A DNA stretch of 64,000 nt from Methylocystaceae bacterium (GTDB lineage Bacteria > Pseudomonadota > Alphaproteobacteria > Rhizobiales > Beijerinckiaceae), in assembly GCA_009773555.1 (NCBI GenBank), contig WSXZ01000008.1, forward strand, positions 1 through 64,000, in the 5' to 3' direction. Position 1 is the first letter of the stretch. Every line of letters begins with the position of its first letter. The translations under genes were made by a program, and so were the position numbers. This document shows positions 24,958-35,126 of this stretch, piece by piece. The notes below the pieces were generated by a model, which had not been told where the DNA came from, did no database searches, and saw only the letters and a list, made by a program, of their open reading frames with translations.

Positions 24958-27657
24958 TTGGCCCGCGACGACGGAGACTTCGACCGCCGACCCGACCCCG
25001 ATGCCCTCCTTGCCCTGAGCGACAAGGAGAGCAAAGGGAAGCTTTGCGTGTTCCTCGGCGCCGCGCCCGGCGTCGGCAAAACCTACGCGATGCTGGCGCG
25101 CGCGCAAACGGCCAAGGCTGAGGGCGTCGATGTTGTCGTAGGCGTAGCGGAAACGCATGGGCGCTCTGAGACCCAAGCGCTCCTCAACGGTCTTGAGACG
25201 CTGCCACGTCGCAAATGCGAATACCGCGGTCGGATCATCGAGGAATTCGACATAGATGCGGCGCTGGCGCGAAAGCCTCAGCTCATCCTCATCGACGAAC
25301 TCGCGCACACCAACGCGCCAGATAGCCGGCACCCCAAACGCTGGCAGGATGTCGAAGAGCTGCTCGACGCGGGCATCGACGTCTGGACGACGCTCAATGT
25401 GCAGCATCTTGAAAGCCTCGCCGACGTCGTTTCCCGCGTTACCGGCGTCGCGGTGCGAGAGACAGTCCCGGATCGAGTCCTGCAGAAGGCTGCGGACGTT
25501 ATCCTCGTTGACGTCACGCCAGACGAACTGCTCCAGAGACTGAAGGACGGCAAGGTCTATGTTCCCGAGACCGCGAAGCGCGCGACGCAGAATTTTTTCA
25601 CGCCGCGCAATCTCACGGCCTTGCGCGAACTTGCGCTGCGGCGAACGGCGGAACGCGTCGACGACCAAATGGTCGATTTCCTTCGCCAAGGGGCGATCGA
25701 AGGCCCCTGGGCGACGGCGGAACGCTTACTGGTTTGCGTTGGCCGCGATGCGAAATCCGAGGCCGTGGTTCGCGCCGGCGCACGACTGGCGACAGGCCTC
25801 AACGCAACGTGGATCGCGCTTTATATCGAGCCTGCGGGCCAGGAGGAGCGATCCGCCGAGGTCGTGAGAAATGTTGATCAAGCGTTGCGGCTGGCGGAGC
25901 GGCTTGGCGCCGAGATCGAGCGCGTCTCGGGAGACGATCTCGCCGGCGAAGTGCTGCGTTTTGCAAGACGCGAAAATATTACGCAGATTGTGCTCGGCCG
26001 TTCGCCAGCTCGACCCTTCGCCCGACTCATGCGACGTTCCCTAACCGACGAAATCCTCCGGCAATCGACGGATATCGCGGTTCACGTCGTCGTCCAGGAG
26101 GATGGCGCGCCTCAGGCCGGACGCGCCCCAAAATTGCCGGCCATGTCAGAAATATGGCTTGGCGTCGGCGGCGCCGCAGTGTCGGTCACGATTACGGTGA
26201 TGGTTGGATATGTGCTCGACCGCTGGCTTGGTCTTGCCAATCCGTCAGTGATCTTTCTCCTTCCCGTCGTGCTTTGCGCCGTCGGCTTGGGAATGTGGTC
26301 CGCGATCATGGCGGCGGTTCTTTCCTTTCTCGCCTGCGACTTTTTCTTTTTCAATCCGCGCTACGAACTCACCATTTCCCAACCGCAGGAATTTCTTTCA
26401 CTCCTTGTCGCGCTGGTCGTCGCCATCATAACGGCAATGCTCGCAAGCAAGATGCGCAACTACGCGCAGAACATGCGCCAGCGGTCTCAGGCCATGCAGT
26501 CGCTGTTTGACTTTTCTCGCAAGCTTTCGACGATAACGACGCTCGACGACATTCTCTGGGTGTCGGCTTCTCAAATTCAGAAAGCCGGCGGCGCATCCTG
26601 CGTTGTGCTGCTGATGCCGGAAGAGACCGGATTGAGACTCGCTGCAGCCTGGCCGCCGGTTGATCAAATGAACGCCGGCGAACTCGCCGCCGCGCGATGG
26701 GCGCTGGAAAAAGCCGAGCCCGCCGGATGGCGGACTGATACGCTGCCGAATGTGCGTTTCCAATTCCGGCCTCTCGCGACGGCGCGCGGCGTCGTCGCCG
26801 TTTGCGGGATCGAGCCCAAGACGCCTCAGGAACCGTTCTCGGCTGCGACGGAAAGCACGATTGCGGCGCTGATTGAACAGACGGCGATTGCGATCGACCG
26901 ATCGATGCTCGTCGGCGACTCGGTCAGGGCGGCGGCTCTCGAAGAGAATGAAAAACTGCGGACGATCCTGCTGTCCGCCCTCTCGCATGATCTGCGAACG
27001 CCGCTCACTTCGATCACCGGCGCGGTGACGAGCCTGCGCGAACTTGGCGAGAAGCTTTCGCCCGAAGATCGCAAAGACCTTCTCCTCTCGATCGAGGAAG
27101 AGGCCGGACGTCTATCGCGCTTCATCGCCAATCTGCTAGACATGTCGCGTATCGAGTCCGGCGGTCTGTCGCCGCGCAGCGATCTCGTCAATGTGGCCGA
27201 CGTCATCCGCAACGTCCTGGAAAGATCTCGAAAAACTTTCTCCGGAAAAGACACGTCAATCAGCATCGCGCCGGACTTGCCGCCTATCCGAGGCGACGCC
27301 AATCTCCTGGGTCAGGTATTGTTCAACTTGATCGACAATGCGCATAAATATGGCGGCCCGACCGGCGTGATCATTCATGCGCGGCGGGAGGGCGCTGACG
27401 TGGTCGTCACCGTGACGGACGAAGGGCCTGGCGTGAAGGCGGCGGACCTCGAACGCATCTTCGAAAAATTCTATCGGAGCGGGCGCGTGGATGGCCGCAA
27501 GGCTGGAACCGGGCTCGGACTCTCGATCTGTCGCGGACTCGTCAAGGCCATGGGCGGAACCATTGTCGCTCAGAGCCCTGCCGTTCGGCGACGAGGCGCC
27601 AGGATCGTTATGCGCTTTCCCGCTGCGCGCGAATCGACGCAGGGAGCGGCGGCATGA
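24958..27657 (+). CDS. kdpD: Osmosensitive K+ sensor histidine kinase
   Basis: 899 residues, normal length. The order is the N-terminal KdpD domain (Walker A GAAPGVGKTYAML; LILIDELAHTNAPDSRHPKRWQ), a universal-stress-like domain (about 250-380), four membrane helices of the DUF4118 type (about 400-495), a GAF-like segment, then the kinase with SALSHDLRTPLTSITGA and ATP-binding boxes NLIDNAHKYG and GTGLGLSICRG. It senses low K+ or salt stress and phosphorylates KdpE. The TTG start at 24958 has AAGGT upstream. The stop overlaps the kdpE start. Confidence 0.96.
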   Translation: MARDDGDFDRRPDPDALLALSDKESKGKLCVFLGAAPGVGKTYAMLARAQTAKAEGVDVVVGVAETHGRSETQALLNGLETLPRRKCEYRGRIIEEFDIDAALARKPQLILIDELAHTNAPDSRHPKRWQDVEELLDAGIDVWTTLNVQHLESLADVVSRVTGVAVRETVPDRVLQKAADVILVDVTPDELLQRLKDGKVYVPETAKRATQNFFTPRNLTALRELALRRTAERVDDQMVDFLRQGAIEGPWATAERLLVCVGRDAKSEAVVRAGARLATGLNATWIALYIEPAGQEERSAEVVRNVDQALRLAERLGAEIERVSGDDLAGEVLRFARRENITQIVLGRSPARPFARLMRRSLTDEILRQSTDIAVHVVVQEDGAPQAGRAPKLPAMSEIWLGVGGAAVSVTITVMVGYVLDRWLGLANPSVIFLLPVVLCAVGLGMWSAIMAAVLSFLACDFFFFNPRYELTISQPQEFLSLLVALVVAIITAMLASKMRNYAQNMRQRSQAMQSLFDFSRKLSTITTLDDILWVSASQIQKAGGASCVVLLMPEETGLRLAAAWPPVDQMNAGELAAARWALEKAEPAGWRTDTLPNVRFQFRPLATARGVVAVCGIEPKTPQEPFSAATESTIAALIEQTAIAIDRSMLVGDSVRAAALEENEKLRTILLSALSHDLRTPLTSITGAVTSLRELGEKLSPEDRKDLLLSIEEEAGRLSRFIANLLDMSRIESGGLSPRSDLVNVADVIRNVLERSRKTFSGKDTSISIAPDLPPIRGDANLLGQVLFNLIDNAHKYGGPTGVIIHARREGADVVVTVTDEGPGVKAADLERIFEKFYRSGRVDGRKAGTGLGLSICRGLVKAMGGTIVAQSPAVRRRGARIVMRFPAARESTQGAAA

Positions 27658-28346
27658 GCGGCGCGAGCGTTCTCGTCGTCGACGATGAACCTCAAATACA
27701 GCGCGTTTTGCGACCGTCATTGTCGGCGAGCGGCTATGAGGTGCGGGAGGCCGCGACCGGGCGCGAGGCGCTGGCCGCTATATCGGCGAAAGCGCCAGAT
27801 CTCATCATCCTCGATCTTGGTCTCCCCGACTTGGACGGCAAGGAAGTGTTGCGTAAGCTGCGACTCATCACGCGAACGCCGGTGATTGTTCTGTCAGCGC
27901 GCGATCGTGAATCGGAGAAGATTGCAGCGCTCGACCTTGGCGCCGACGACTATGTCGAGAAGCCGTTTGCGATGGGAGAGCTGCTGGCGCGCATGCGCAC
28001 GGCCTTACGTCACTCGCAGGATACGGCGACCTCCGAATCCAAATGCGTCGTCGCCAACGGACTCGTCGTGAATCTGTATAAGCGAAGCGTCGTAAAAAAC
28101 GGCGCGCCGGTGAAACTGACGCCGAAGGAATTCGAGCTCCTCGCCTTTCTGGCGCGACACGCCGGCCGGCCTTTGACGCACCGAGAAATCTTGAAAGCGG
28201 TTTGGGGGCCGGCGCATCAAAACGACAGTCAATATTTGCGCGTATTCATCGGCCAGCTACGCGCGAAGATAGAGGAAAACCCCGCAACGCCCACAATCAT
28301 CGTCACCGAGCCCGGCGTCGGCTACCGATTTATCGAGTTCGAATAG
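27654..28346 (+). CDS. kdpE: Kdp operon response regulator
   Basis: 230 residues. The receiver domain (VLVVDDEPQIQRVL, LDLGLPDLDG with the phosphorylated Asp, KPF) is followed by an OmpR-type winged helix (LTPKEFELLAFL, TEPGVGYRF). It activates kdp transcription. Its ATG overlaps the kdpD stop by four bases. It is convergent with the next histidine kinase gene, 18 bases away. Confidence 0.96.
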   Translation: MSGASVLVVDDEPQIQRVLRPSLSASGYEVREAATGREALAAISAKAPDLIILDLGLPDLDGKEVLRKLRLITRTPVIVLSARDRESEKIAALDLGADDYVEKPFAMGELLARMRTALRHSQDTATSESKCVVANGLVVNLYKRSVVKNGAPVKLTPKEFELLAFLARHAGRPLTHREILKAVWGPAHQNDSQYLRVFIGQLRAKIEENPATPTIIVTEPGVGYRFIEFE

Positions 28347-28364
28347 GAAGAGCGGTGGCGGCTC

Positions 28365-29789
28365 TTACGATCGCGCGTTCGTGCGCGAAGCGGAATGCGC
28401 GTTGTTCAGATTGGCGTGCGTCTCCGACGTCGCGGCGGGAAACCATAATTTGAAAGTCGCGCCGCCGCCCGGCGTATCTTCGACCCAGATGCGGCCGCGA
28501 TGGGCGTCGATCAACTCCTTGGCGATGGCCAATCCCAGGCCCGTGCCTGGAATAGAATCATTCTTGCGCCAGAAAGGTTCGAAGATCAGATCGCGGTCCG
28601 TCTCTTCCACGCCGCCACCGTGATCGATGACTTCGATGGTTGCGTTCTCGGCGACGCGAACGTGAACCATGCCGCCCTCCGGCTCGGCGCGAAGAGCGTT
28701 GTCGATAACGTTCGAGATAACGGATTCAAGCGCCGGCCGATTGCCCTCTATAAGAACAGGCGCGCGGGGCGCGTCGAGAACGATCTGGCGCCGCGCCTTC
28801 AGCGCAAGAAGCGCTGCGTCCGCAATGATCGTTCTCGTCAACGCGACGAGGTCGATCGTGTGATCAAGCTTTGTCGATTGTTGATCGAGCCGCGCGGAAG
28901 CGAGCAGCTGTTCCACGATGTTGCGTATTCGCCGATGATCGCGTTTTAGATCGTTCTTAAAGGTGGGCTCCTCAGGCGCATCAAGCCGCACGCCGAGCAC
29001 ATTAATGGGCGTGCGGAGTTCATGCGCGGCATTTGCCGTAAAACGCCGTTGCCGGGCGACGCCGGCATCGAGCCGCGCCAAAGCGTCGTTTACCGCGTCG
29101 ACGAGGGGTCCAACTTCGCTCGATACGTCATTTGCATCGAGGCGCTGGTCCAGGCTGTTCATGTCGATTCGTGACGCCTGCACCGCCACGCGTCTGAGCG
29201 GCCTCAATCCCCACCGCACGGCGAACCAGGCCGCGCCTGCCGACATCAAAATCGCCATAACCAGGTAGGCGGTCAACCAGCGCGTTTCCTCAATGGCGGC
29301 GTCGACAATGTCGCCCCAACGAAATTTCTGTCCGTAGACGGCGATGTGAAGGCGCCCGAAGGGAGTCCATTCTGGTTCCATAAGGCCCGCACGAATAGCG
29401 CTTGGATCGCCAGGCAGGATGAAATGCACATGGGTCGGGCTGATCTCGATGAGAGGCTTCAGCATCGCGATGAGCTCTGGCGAGGAACCGGCGACTGGGT
29501 CACGGCTCAGACTTCGGAACGCCGCGAACTTCATAGCGGGCGCGCGCTTCAGATCATCTAGCAGGTCCGGCGTCGGCCTTATCTCCAGCATTTTATCTTC
29601 ATTCATCGCCAACGATGCGATGATCTGCTTTTTTGCGCGAATCGCCGACAACTCATCGAGCGATGTGGCGAAAAATTCTACTCCCGTAAGGCCGATGCCG
29701 ATCGTTACCAGCCAAGCGATCGGAAAGGCAATAATTTGTGCAAGGAATAGACAGCCGACAATGCGCAATACGAGCGAATGCCGTCTCAA
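28365..29789 (-). CDS. Two-component sensor histidine kinase
   Basis: 474 residues. Two membrane helices (about residues 8-35 and 172-195) enclose a periplasmic sensor domain of about 135 residues. A HAMP linker, a HisKA box (AAHELRTPINVLGVRL) and HATPase boxes (NVIDNALRAEP, GTGLGLAIAKEL) follow. The signal is unknown. It is coupled to its response regulator (4-base overlap). It is transcribed away from the iron-uptake cluster and towards kdp, but differs from KdpD in every domain before the kinase. Confidence 0.9.
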   Translation of the reverse strand: MRRHSLVLRIVGCLFLAQIIAFPIAWLVTIGIGLTGVEFFATSLDELSAIRAKKQIIASLAMNEDKMLEIRPTPDLLDDLKRAPAMKFAAFRSLSRDPVAGSSPELIAMLKPLIEISPTHVHFILPGDPSAIRAGLMEPEWTPFGRLHIAVYGQKFRWGDIVDAAIEETRWLTAYLVMAILMSAGAAWFAVRWGLRPLRRVAVQASRIDMNSLDQRLDANDVSSEVGPLVDAVNDALARLDAGVARQRRFTANAAHELRTPINVLGVRLDAPEEPTFKNDLKRDHRRIRNIVEQLLASARLDQQSTKLDHTIDLVALTRTIIADAALLALKARRQIVLDAPRAPVLIEGNRPALESVISNVIDNALRAEPEGGMVHVRVAENATIEVIDHGGGVEETDRDLIFEPFWRKNDSIPGTGLGLAIAKELIDAHRGRIWVEDTPGGGATFKLWFPAATSETHANLNNAHSASRTNARS

Positions 29790-30463
29790 TCAAGCAACTC
29801 CGTCACCATATAGCCAACGCCGCGAACAGTGTGAATAGCGACGCCAGCGTTCAACACGGTGAGCCGTCGCCGCAAACGCGACACCGCCATATCGAGTGTG
29901 TTGTCCTGAACGTCGTCGTGTGGAGAGAAGACCTCGTCGAGAAGAGTCTCGCGCGAAACCACGCGATTGACGCGCCGCAGAAGAGAATCGAGCAGGATCA
30001 ATTCCCGCCGGTGCAGCGTGACGATTCTGTTCGAGATACGGACGTCACGCGTCGTCGGGTCAAAAGACAGCGCGCCCACGACGATCGGCTTTGGGGCGCC
30101 GCTTCCCGGACGCCGAACGCAGGCCCGTATTCTCGCGACCAACTCCTCTCCCTGGAATGGCTTCGTCACATAGTCGTCCGCGCCGAGATCGAAACTCGAC
30201 ACTTTGTCCGCCATGTCGTCCATAGCCGTCAGCATCATGATGCGAATGCCTGGCCGCAGTTCTCGCGCGAGCGGCATGAGCGACAGGCCATCGCCATCAG
30301 GCAGACGACGATCGAGCAGAAGGAGGTCGTAATTCGAGCCTTCGACGGCTTCTCGCGCAGCGCTCAGACAGCGGGCTTGATCAACGTCGAAACCGGCCTG
30401 GGCGACTAACGACGCCGTCAAACGCGCCGCATCCAGCTCGTCTTCAACCAATAATATTCGCAT
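29786..30463 (-). CDS. OmpR-family response regulator
   Basis: 225 residues: a receiver domain (RILLVEDELDAARL, LLLLDRRLPDGDG with the Asp, DYVTKPF) and an OmpR/PhoB-type DNA-binding domain ending VRGVGYMV. It is the first gene of a two-gene operon with the histidine kinase and is divergent, by about 200 bases, from the gene before the TonB receptors. Control of that divergent cluster is plausible from position alone. Confidence 0.9.
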   Translation of the reverse strand: MRILLVEDELDAARLTASLVAQAGFDVDQARCLSAAREAVEGSNYDLLLLDRRLPDGDGLSLMPLARELRPGIRIMMLTAMDDMADKVSSFDLGADDYVTKPFQGEELVARIRACVRRPGSGAPKPIVVGALSFDPTTRDVRISNRIVTLHRRELILLDSLLRRVNRVVSRETLLDEVFSPHDDVQDNTLDMAVSRLRRRLTVLNAGVAIHTVRGVGYMVTELLD

Positions 30464-30667
30464 GTGGGCGCCGCTCCCCTTCGCGCCGTCGATTATCGAA
30501 TTTGGTCGCTAAATTCGCAAGACAGGACAGACCCCCGCGAACGGCCGGCTGTTGCCCGAAAGACACAGCGTTCCGAATTTGCGCCAAAATTTCTCGCGTC
30601 AGACTCATGTCAGGCGCATCAGTCCCACTTTGGCTATTTATTCTCCACCAGGCGAAGCACGGCGACG

Positions 30668-31111
30668 ATGCGGCAAATTCCACGCCATACGACAACGACG
30701 AACGAGAGCGCACGCAGGCGCCTCGGGCGGATCCGCGCGATCCTGCTCAGCCTCATCGCATTTGTCATGGCGGTTCAGGGCGTTGTTCTCGCCTCGTCCT
30801 GGGCGCGAAGCGCTTCTCATGAAGAGATTGCCGCAGTCTCGATCGCGGCCGTCGTCGATTGCGCGCAAGAAGACTCCCGCTCGCCAGCGGGCGACGGGCA
30901 ACCGCACAAGTGTTCTCTGGCTGGGCTCTGTTGCTTGGCGAGTTGCGACGGACACGAGTCGTTTGGTCTCGCGGCAGCGGCGTTTAGCCTAGCGTCCTGG
31001 AACCGATCGGGGGCTGACCCTGCTAAGCCAGGCGCTCCCGCACGGAGCCGCCTCGCGCAAGCCGGTTGGGCGAGCGCCTGGTCATCGCGCGCCCCGCCGC
31101 CGCACGCCTGA
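30668..31111 (+). CDS. Small Cys-containing exported or membrane protein (DUF2946-like)
   Basis: 147 residues from ATG 30668. A basic N-terminus is followed by one hydrophobic helix (ILLSLIAFVMAVQGVVLASS) and then a Cys/His group (HKCSLAGLCCLASCDGHE) that could hold a metal. Proteins of this type often sit directly before TonB-dependent receptors in proteobacteria. The frame is open upstream to 30464, but that part overlaps the divergent regulator's promoter region and looks non-coding. The family name is tentative. Confidence 0.5.
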   Translation: MRQIPRHTTTTNESARRRLGRIRAILLSLIAFVMAVQGVVLASSWARSASHEEIAAVSIAAVVDCAQEDSRSPAGDGQPHKCSLAGLCCLASCDGHESFGLAAAAFSLASWNRSGADPAKPGAPARSRLAQAGWASAWSSRAPPPHA

Positions 31112-31185
31112 CTCGCGCCCTAAGCTCAACCTGCTTCTTCTTCTCGTCTGCTCGAGCGCCGTGACAGTCGCTCTGGAGTTTCACC

Positions 31186-33546
31186 ATGAACTCGTCAGTT
31201 TTACTGCGCGGCGTTTCCGCTGGCGCGCTGTTGTTCGCCTTCGCCTCTGAATGCGCACATGCTCAGCAAGCGTTGCCTACGATCAGCATCGGCGGGCGGC
31301 AGCGTCCGCCATCGACTCACGTGTCGGGACCACCAACGGGAGAGCCCGCCACGTCCGATTCCGGTCCATCGTCCAATTTTCCGAGCGAACCGAAGACGCC
31401 CGCTGAAGGCTATGTCGTAAACGACGCCATTACCGCCACCAAGACCGACATCCCAATCAGGGAAACCCCTGTGTCGGTGAACGTGGTCCCCAAGCAAGTG
31501 ATGATCGACCAAAACAATACAACCGTCCAGGAAGCGCTAGAGAATGTGCCAGGCGTACGGTCCAACAACAACGAGGTGGAAGGTTACAACTTCAAGATAC
31601 GCGGCTTTCAGAGCCTCAATATCTATCGCAACAATCTGTCCTTCGGCAATGTCAACCCCGGTATGCTCGACACCGCCAATCTGGAGCGCATTGAGGTGCT
31701 TAAGGGGCCAGCGTCGATACTTTACGGACGCGCCGAGCCCGGCGGATTGATCAATCTGGTGACCAAGCAGCCGCTCGATCGCGCCCGCTACGTTGTCGAT
31801 CAACAGTTCGGATCGTTCAGCTGGTATCGCACCCAGTGGGATTTCACCTCTCCTGTCGCTGAAGTTCCAGGACTCGCCTATCGCTTCTCGGGCGCCTATC
31901 AGAACAATGGCTCATTTCGCGGATTTTCAGGAGGTGGCGAGCGCGTGCTCGTCGCGCCGGTGGTAAGCTACCGTCCAAGCGCCTGGACCGAATTCACCCT
32001 AGAAGCACAGTATTCAGGTCTGAAGGCGCAAAGCGACGTCGGGATCCCGACAATCGGGCCGAGACCCGCGCCGGTCCCGTTGAGCCGCTCGTTCCAGGAG
32101 GCCAATGATCCGCGCGACCGCTTCGAGAACTATCTAATCAGTTATAAACTCCGTCAGAATCTCAATGAGGATTGGAAGGTCACCAACCGCTTTCTTTACG
32201 CCGCCGCCCCCATTTTCGATAAGCCCAATATCACGCCGCTCTGCGTCACGCCGATGTGCGTCGACACGGATGGGCGAACGCTGCAACGCATCGGGCAATA
32301 CCAGTTCGCCTCCGCCCAGACATTCTCCACGAATATTGACCTAGAAGGAAAGTTTGAGGCGCTTGGCGGCAAACACACATTTCTGATGGGGCTCGATTAT
32401 CTGAACACCTATTACGACTATTACTTCGCCAACGGCGCCGCCCTGTATCCGATAGACATTTTTTCCCCGATCTATGGAACGGTCCCGTCCTTTGCCTATT
32501 TCGATTCACAAATTGGATCTGGATTCAAATTTCATTCGTCTGTGCTCGCTAGACAAAAAGGGCTTTATGTCCAGGATTATGTCACATGGTTTGACCGTCT
32601 GCATGTGCTTGTCGGCGTCCGCTACGATGTAGCGGACCAAACGATAGGAACGTCTTCGAGCTTTGAAAATGGCGGCGGCGTTTACGATGCGAGCAAGGAC
32701 TTGGCGATCGCCAATCGACTGCGATCGCCGACGGCCATCGACAGGGGGTGGAGTCCGCGCGCTGGCGTCGTTTACGACATCCTTCCCCAGGTCAGCGTTT
32801 ACGGCAGCTACTCAAGATCCTTTGGTCAGAACAACGGCTTTACCTCCGACAAACAACCTTTGGGGCCGCAGCGCGGCCTGCAATGGGAAGTCGGTCTGAA
32901 GGCCGAGCCTCTGCCGGGTCTGAGCGCCACGCTCGCCATATTCCAAATCACCAAATCCGGTGTCCCGACACGGGATCTCGCGTCATTGGCCTCAATGGGG
33001 CAGAAGCTTGCCGGATTGCAGCGCAGCCGCGGCATCGAGTTTGACGTAATCGGCCGCATTACCGATCGCATGACGATCGTGGGCAACTACGCATTGATCG
33101 ACGCGAAGGTTATCGCCGACAATCCGGTAAATCGGTTGAACCCTTTTGGCTTTTTCGATGCCGCGATCTTCGGCGAAGCGGGCGGCCTTCTCGGCAACCA
33201 TCTCGATAATGTGCCGCGTCATTCGGGCAAAATCTTTCTGACCTACGCTTTTGGCGACAACGGCCTCGGGTTGCGCGTCGGCGGCGGCGTAACGGCCTCG
33301 ACGCGTGCATGGGGCGATATCCAAAATACCTTCGTGCTGCCGGGATGGGCGCGTCTCGACGCCTTCGCGAGCTACGCGATGCTGGTCGAAGGCTATAAGG
33401 TGACGGCGCAGCTCAATCTCAAGAACATCAATAACGCCCAGTATTTCACCGGTGTGGACGATTTCTTCAACTACAATGTTCCACCGCTGAATGCAATTCC
33501 CGCTAACCCTTTCACCGCGACAGGACAGATCCGAGTGGAGTTCTAG
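31186..33546 (+). CDS. TonB-dependent siderophore receptor
   Basis: 786 residues. A signal peptide (ending ECAHAQ) is followed by a plug domain (ETPVSVNVVPKQVMIDQ, RGFQSLNIYRNNL, ERIEVLKGPASILYGRAEPG, GLINLVTKQP) and a barrel that ends in the C-terminal Phe (GQIRVEF). These blocks are those of the FhuA/FpvA siderophore group. It takes up ferric siderophores with TonB energy across the outer membrane. GGAG lies 9 bases before the ATG. A PepSY-type protein gene follows after 2 bases. Confidence 0.92.
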   Translation: MNSSVLLRGVSAGALLFAFASECAHAQQALPTISIGGRQRPPSTHVSGPPTGEPATSDSGPSSNFPSEPKTPAEGYVVNDAITATKTDIPIRETPVSVNVVPKQVMIDQNNTTVQEALENVPGVRSNNNEVEGYNFKIRGFQSLNIYRNNLSFGNVNPGMLDTANLERIEVLKGPASILYGRAEPGGLINLVTKQPLDRARYVVDQQFGSFSWYRTQWDFTSPVAEVPGLAYRFSGAYQNNGSFRGFSGGGERVLVAPVVSYRPSAWTEFTLEAQYSGLKAQSDVGIPTIGPRPAPVPLSRSFQEANDPRDRFENYLISYKLRQNLNEDWKVTNRFLYAAAPIFDKPNITPLCVTPMCVDTDGRTLQRIGQYQFASAQTFSTNIDLEGKFEALGGKHTFLMGLDYLNTYYDYYFANGAALYPIDIFSPIYGTVPSFAYFDSQIGSGFKFHSSVLARQKGLYVQDYVTWFDRLHVLVGVRYDVADQTIGTSSSFENGGGVYDASKDLAIANRLRSPTAIDRGWSPRAGVVYDILPQVSVYGSYSRSFGQNNGFTSDKQPLGPQRGLQWEVGLKAEPLPGLSATLAIFQITKSGVPTRDLASLASMGQKLAGLQRSRGIEFDVIGRITDRMTIVGNYALIDAKVIADNPVNRLNPFGFFDAAIFGEAGGLLGNHLDNVPRHSGKIFLTYAFGDNGLGLRVGGGVTASTRAWGDIQNTFVLPGWARLDAFASYAMLVEGYKVTAQLNLKNINNAQYFTGVDDFFNYNVPPLNAIPANPFTATGQIRVEF

Positions 33547-33548
33547 CG

Positions 33549-34754
33549 ATGTCCCGCGCGCTTTTCGTATGGCTGCATCGTTGGGCTGGTCTTGCGATGG
33601 CGGGCTTTCTCATCCTTGTCGGGTTGACGGGTAGCCTGCTCGCCTTCTGGGGCGAATTGAACCACTGGCTGACGCCGGAACTCTATCCCGGCCCGCGCGC
33701 CGGGATAGAGCTCGGCGCGGCGACGCTGGCGCGCCGTGCAGAGTCCCTCGTTCCGCAGGCGCGCGCGACGACCGTGTATCTCGGCCATCCCGGCTCTGTC
33801 TCGATCGGCATGGAGGCGCATGACGGCGCGGCGCCGCTCGATTTCGAGTTCATCCATCTCGATCCGGTCGACGGCCATGAACTCGGGCGCGTCACGTGGC
33901 ATGGATTGCCGAGACGCAAGAACGACATCATGCCGTTCGTCTATGGACTGCACATGTATCTCGCGATGAGCGGGATCGGCGACTGGATTCTCGGCGCGGT
34001 GGCGCTTGTCTGGACGCTCGATTGTTTCGTCGGCTTCTACCTGACGCTGCCGGCGGGCGGCGAGCGCTCGCGCAAAGGATTCTTTACGCGCTGGAAGCCG
34101 TCGTGGCTCGTGAAGCTCAAGAGCTCCTTCTATCGCGCCAATTTCGATCTGCATCGGGCCGCTGGCCTGTGGCTCTGGGCGATGCTGCTCGTCTACGCCT
34201 GGTCGAGCGTATTCTTCACGCTGCCGAACTTCTATACGCGCGCGACGCAGCTCGTCTTGGATTACGACACGCCCGTCTGGGCGCAGGAGGGAACGCCGCA
34301 GAACGATACGCGCGCGCAGATGGAATGGGAGGCGGGGCAAGCGACCGGCGAGCGGCTGATGGCGGAGCAGGCGCGCCAGCACAGCTTCGCGATCGAACGC
34401 CCGCTGGCGCTCTACAATCTGCGCGACAAGGGCCTTTACGAATATCGCGTGCGCTCGTCGCGCGACATCGGCGACAAGGCGGGTTCGACCTCAATCCTGT
34501 TTGACTCGCGCTCGGGCGAACTGAAGACCCTTAGCCTGCCAACGGGCCATCGCAGCGGAACGACGCTGACCACCTGGCTCGTCGAGTTGCATATGGCCAA
34601 TCTCTTCGGCCTTCCCTACCGCATCTTCGTCTGCGCGATGGGGCTCGTGATCGCCATGCTCTCGGCGACCGGCGTTTACATCTGGTGGAAGAAGCGTTCG
34701 GCGCGACGGGCGCATGTGCGGCGCAGGGTTGCGCGGCCGGCGCCGGCGGAGTGA
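33549..34754 (+). CDS. PepSY-associated transmembrane protein, probable ferric-siderophore reductase type
   Basis: 401 residues with four membrane helices: one at the N-terminus (FVWLHRWAGLAMAGFLILVG), two near residues 140-165 and 205-225, and one near 360-380. Conserved His residues follow the PepSY_TM pattern (LHRWAG, HMYLA, DLHRAAGLW, ELHMANLFG). Members of this group are found with TonB receptors and are linked to reduction of imported ferric-siderophore complexes. The ATG is two bases after the receptor stop, so they share a transcript. Confidence 0.85.
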   Translation: MSRALFVWLHRWAGLAMAGFLILVGLTGSLLAFWGELNHWLTPELYPGPRAGIELGAATLARRAESLVPQARATTVYLGHPGSVSIGMEAHDGAAPLDFEFIHLDPVDGHELGRVTWHGLPRRKNDIMPFVYGLHMYLAMSGIGDWILGAVALVWTLDCFVGFYLTLPAGGERSRKGFFTRWKPSWLVKLKSSFYRANFDLHRAAGLWLWAMLLVYAWSSVFFTLPNFYTRATQLVLDYDTPVWAQEGTPQNDTRAQMEWEAGQATGERLMAEQARQHSFAIERPLALYNLRDKGLYEYRVRSSRDIGDKAGSTSILFDSRSGELKTLSLPTGHRSGTTLTTWLVELHMANLFGLPYRIFVCAMGLVIAMLSATGVYIWWKKRSARRAHVRRRVARPAPAE

Positions 34755-34805
34755 ACGCCCGCGTGATTTTGATGTGATGTGTTGTTGATTGCGATGGAGC
34801 GACGA

Positions 34806-35126
34806 ATGGATTTCGATCATGGAAGGCAGGAACGCCTTGTCCATAATCTGCGCCGCGCGTTGCCGCTTTCGGCCCACGCCCGGCCGCCGCTCCTCGCCTT
34901 TCTGCGGGCGCGCGGCCTCAATGGGCGCGGCGCGCCGCGGCTTATCGTGCTCGATATTTTCGACGCCGGCGCGACTGGCGGACTCATGTGCCGCTTCGCC
35001 ATCGCCGAGGATAGCGAGGCTTCAAGCTTCATCGCGCCGCTGGCGCAAGTCGCGCTCGCGCGCAGACATCCCGCCGCCCGCCTGCGCGTCGGGCGACAGC
35101 GACAATTGCCGCCTGGCGCCCCATGA
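34806..35126 (+). CDS. Hypothetical protein, about 106 residues, in the iron cluster
   Basis: A basic, soluble-looking protein starting MDFDHGRQERLVHNL. I chose ATG 34806 because GGAG lies 6 bases upstream; ATG 34794 is also in frame. Its stop overlaps the next receptor's ATG by four bases, which supports real translation. No domain is recognised. Its place between a PepSY protein and a receptor suggests a role in iron uptake, as inference only. Confidence 0.5.
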   Translation: MDFDHGRQERLVHNLRRALPLSAHARPPLLAFLRARGLNGRGAPRLIVLDIFDAGATGGLMCRFAIAEDSEASSFIAPLAQVALARRHPAARLRVGRQRQLPPGAP

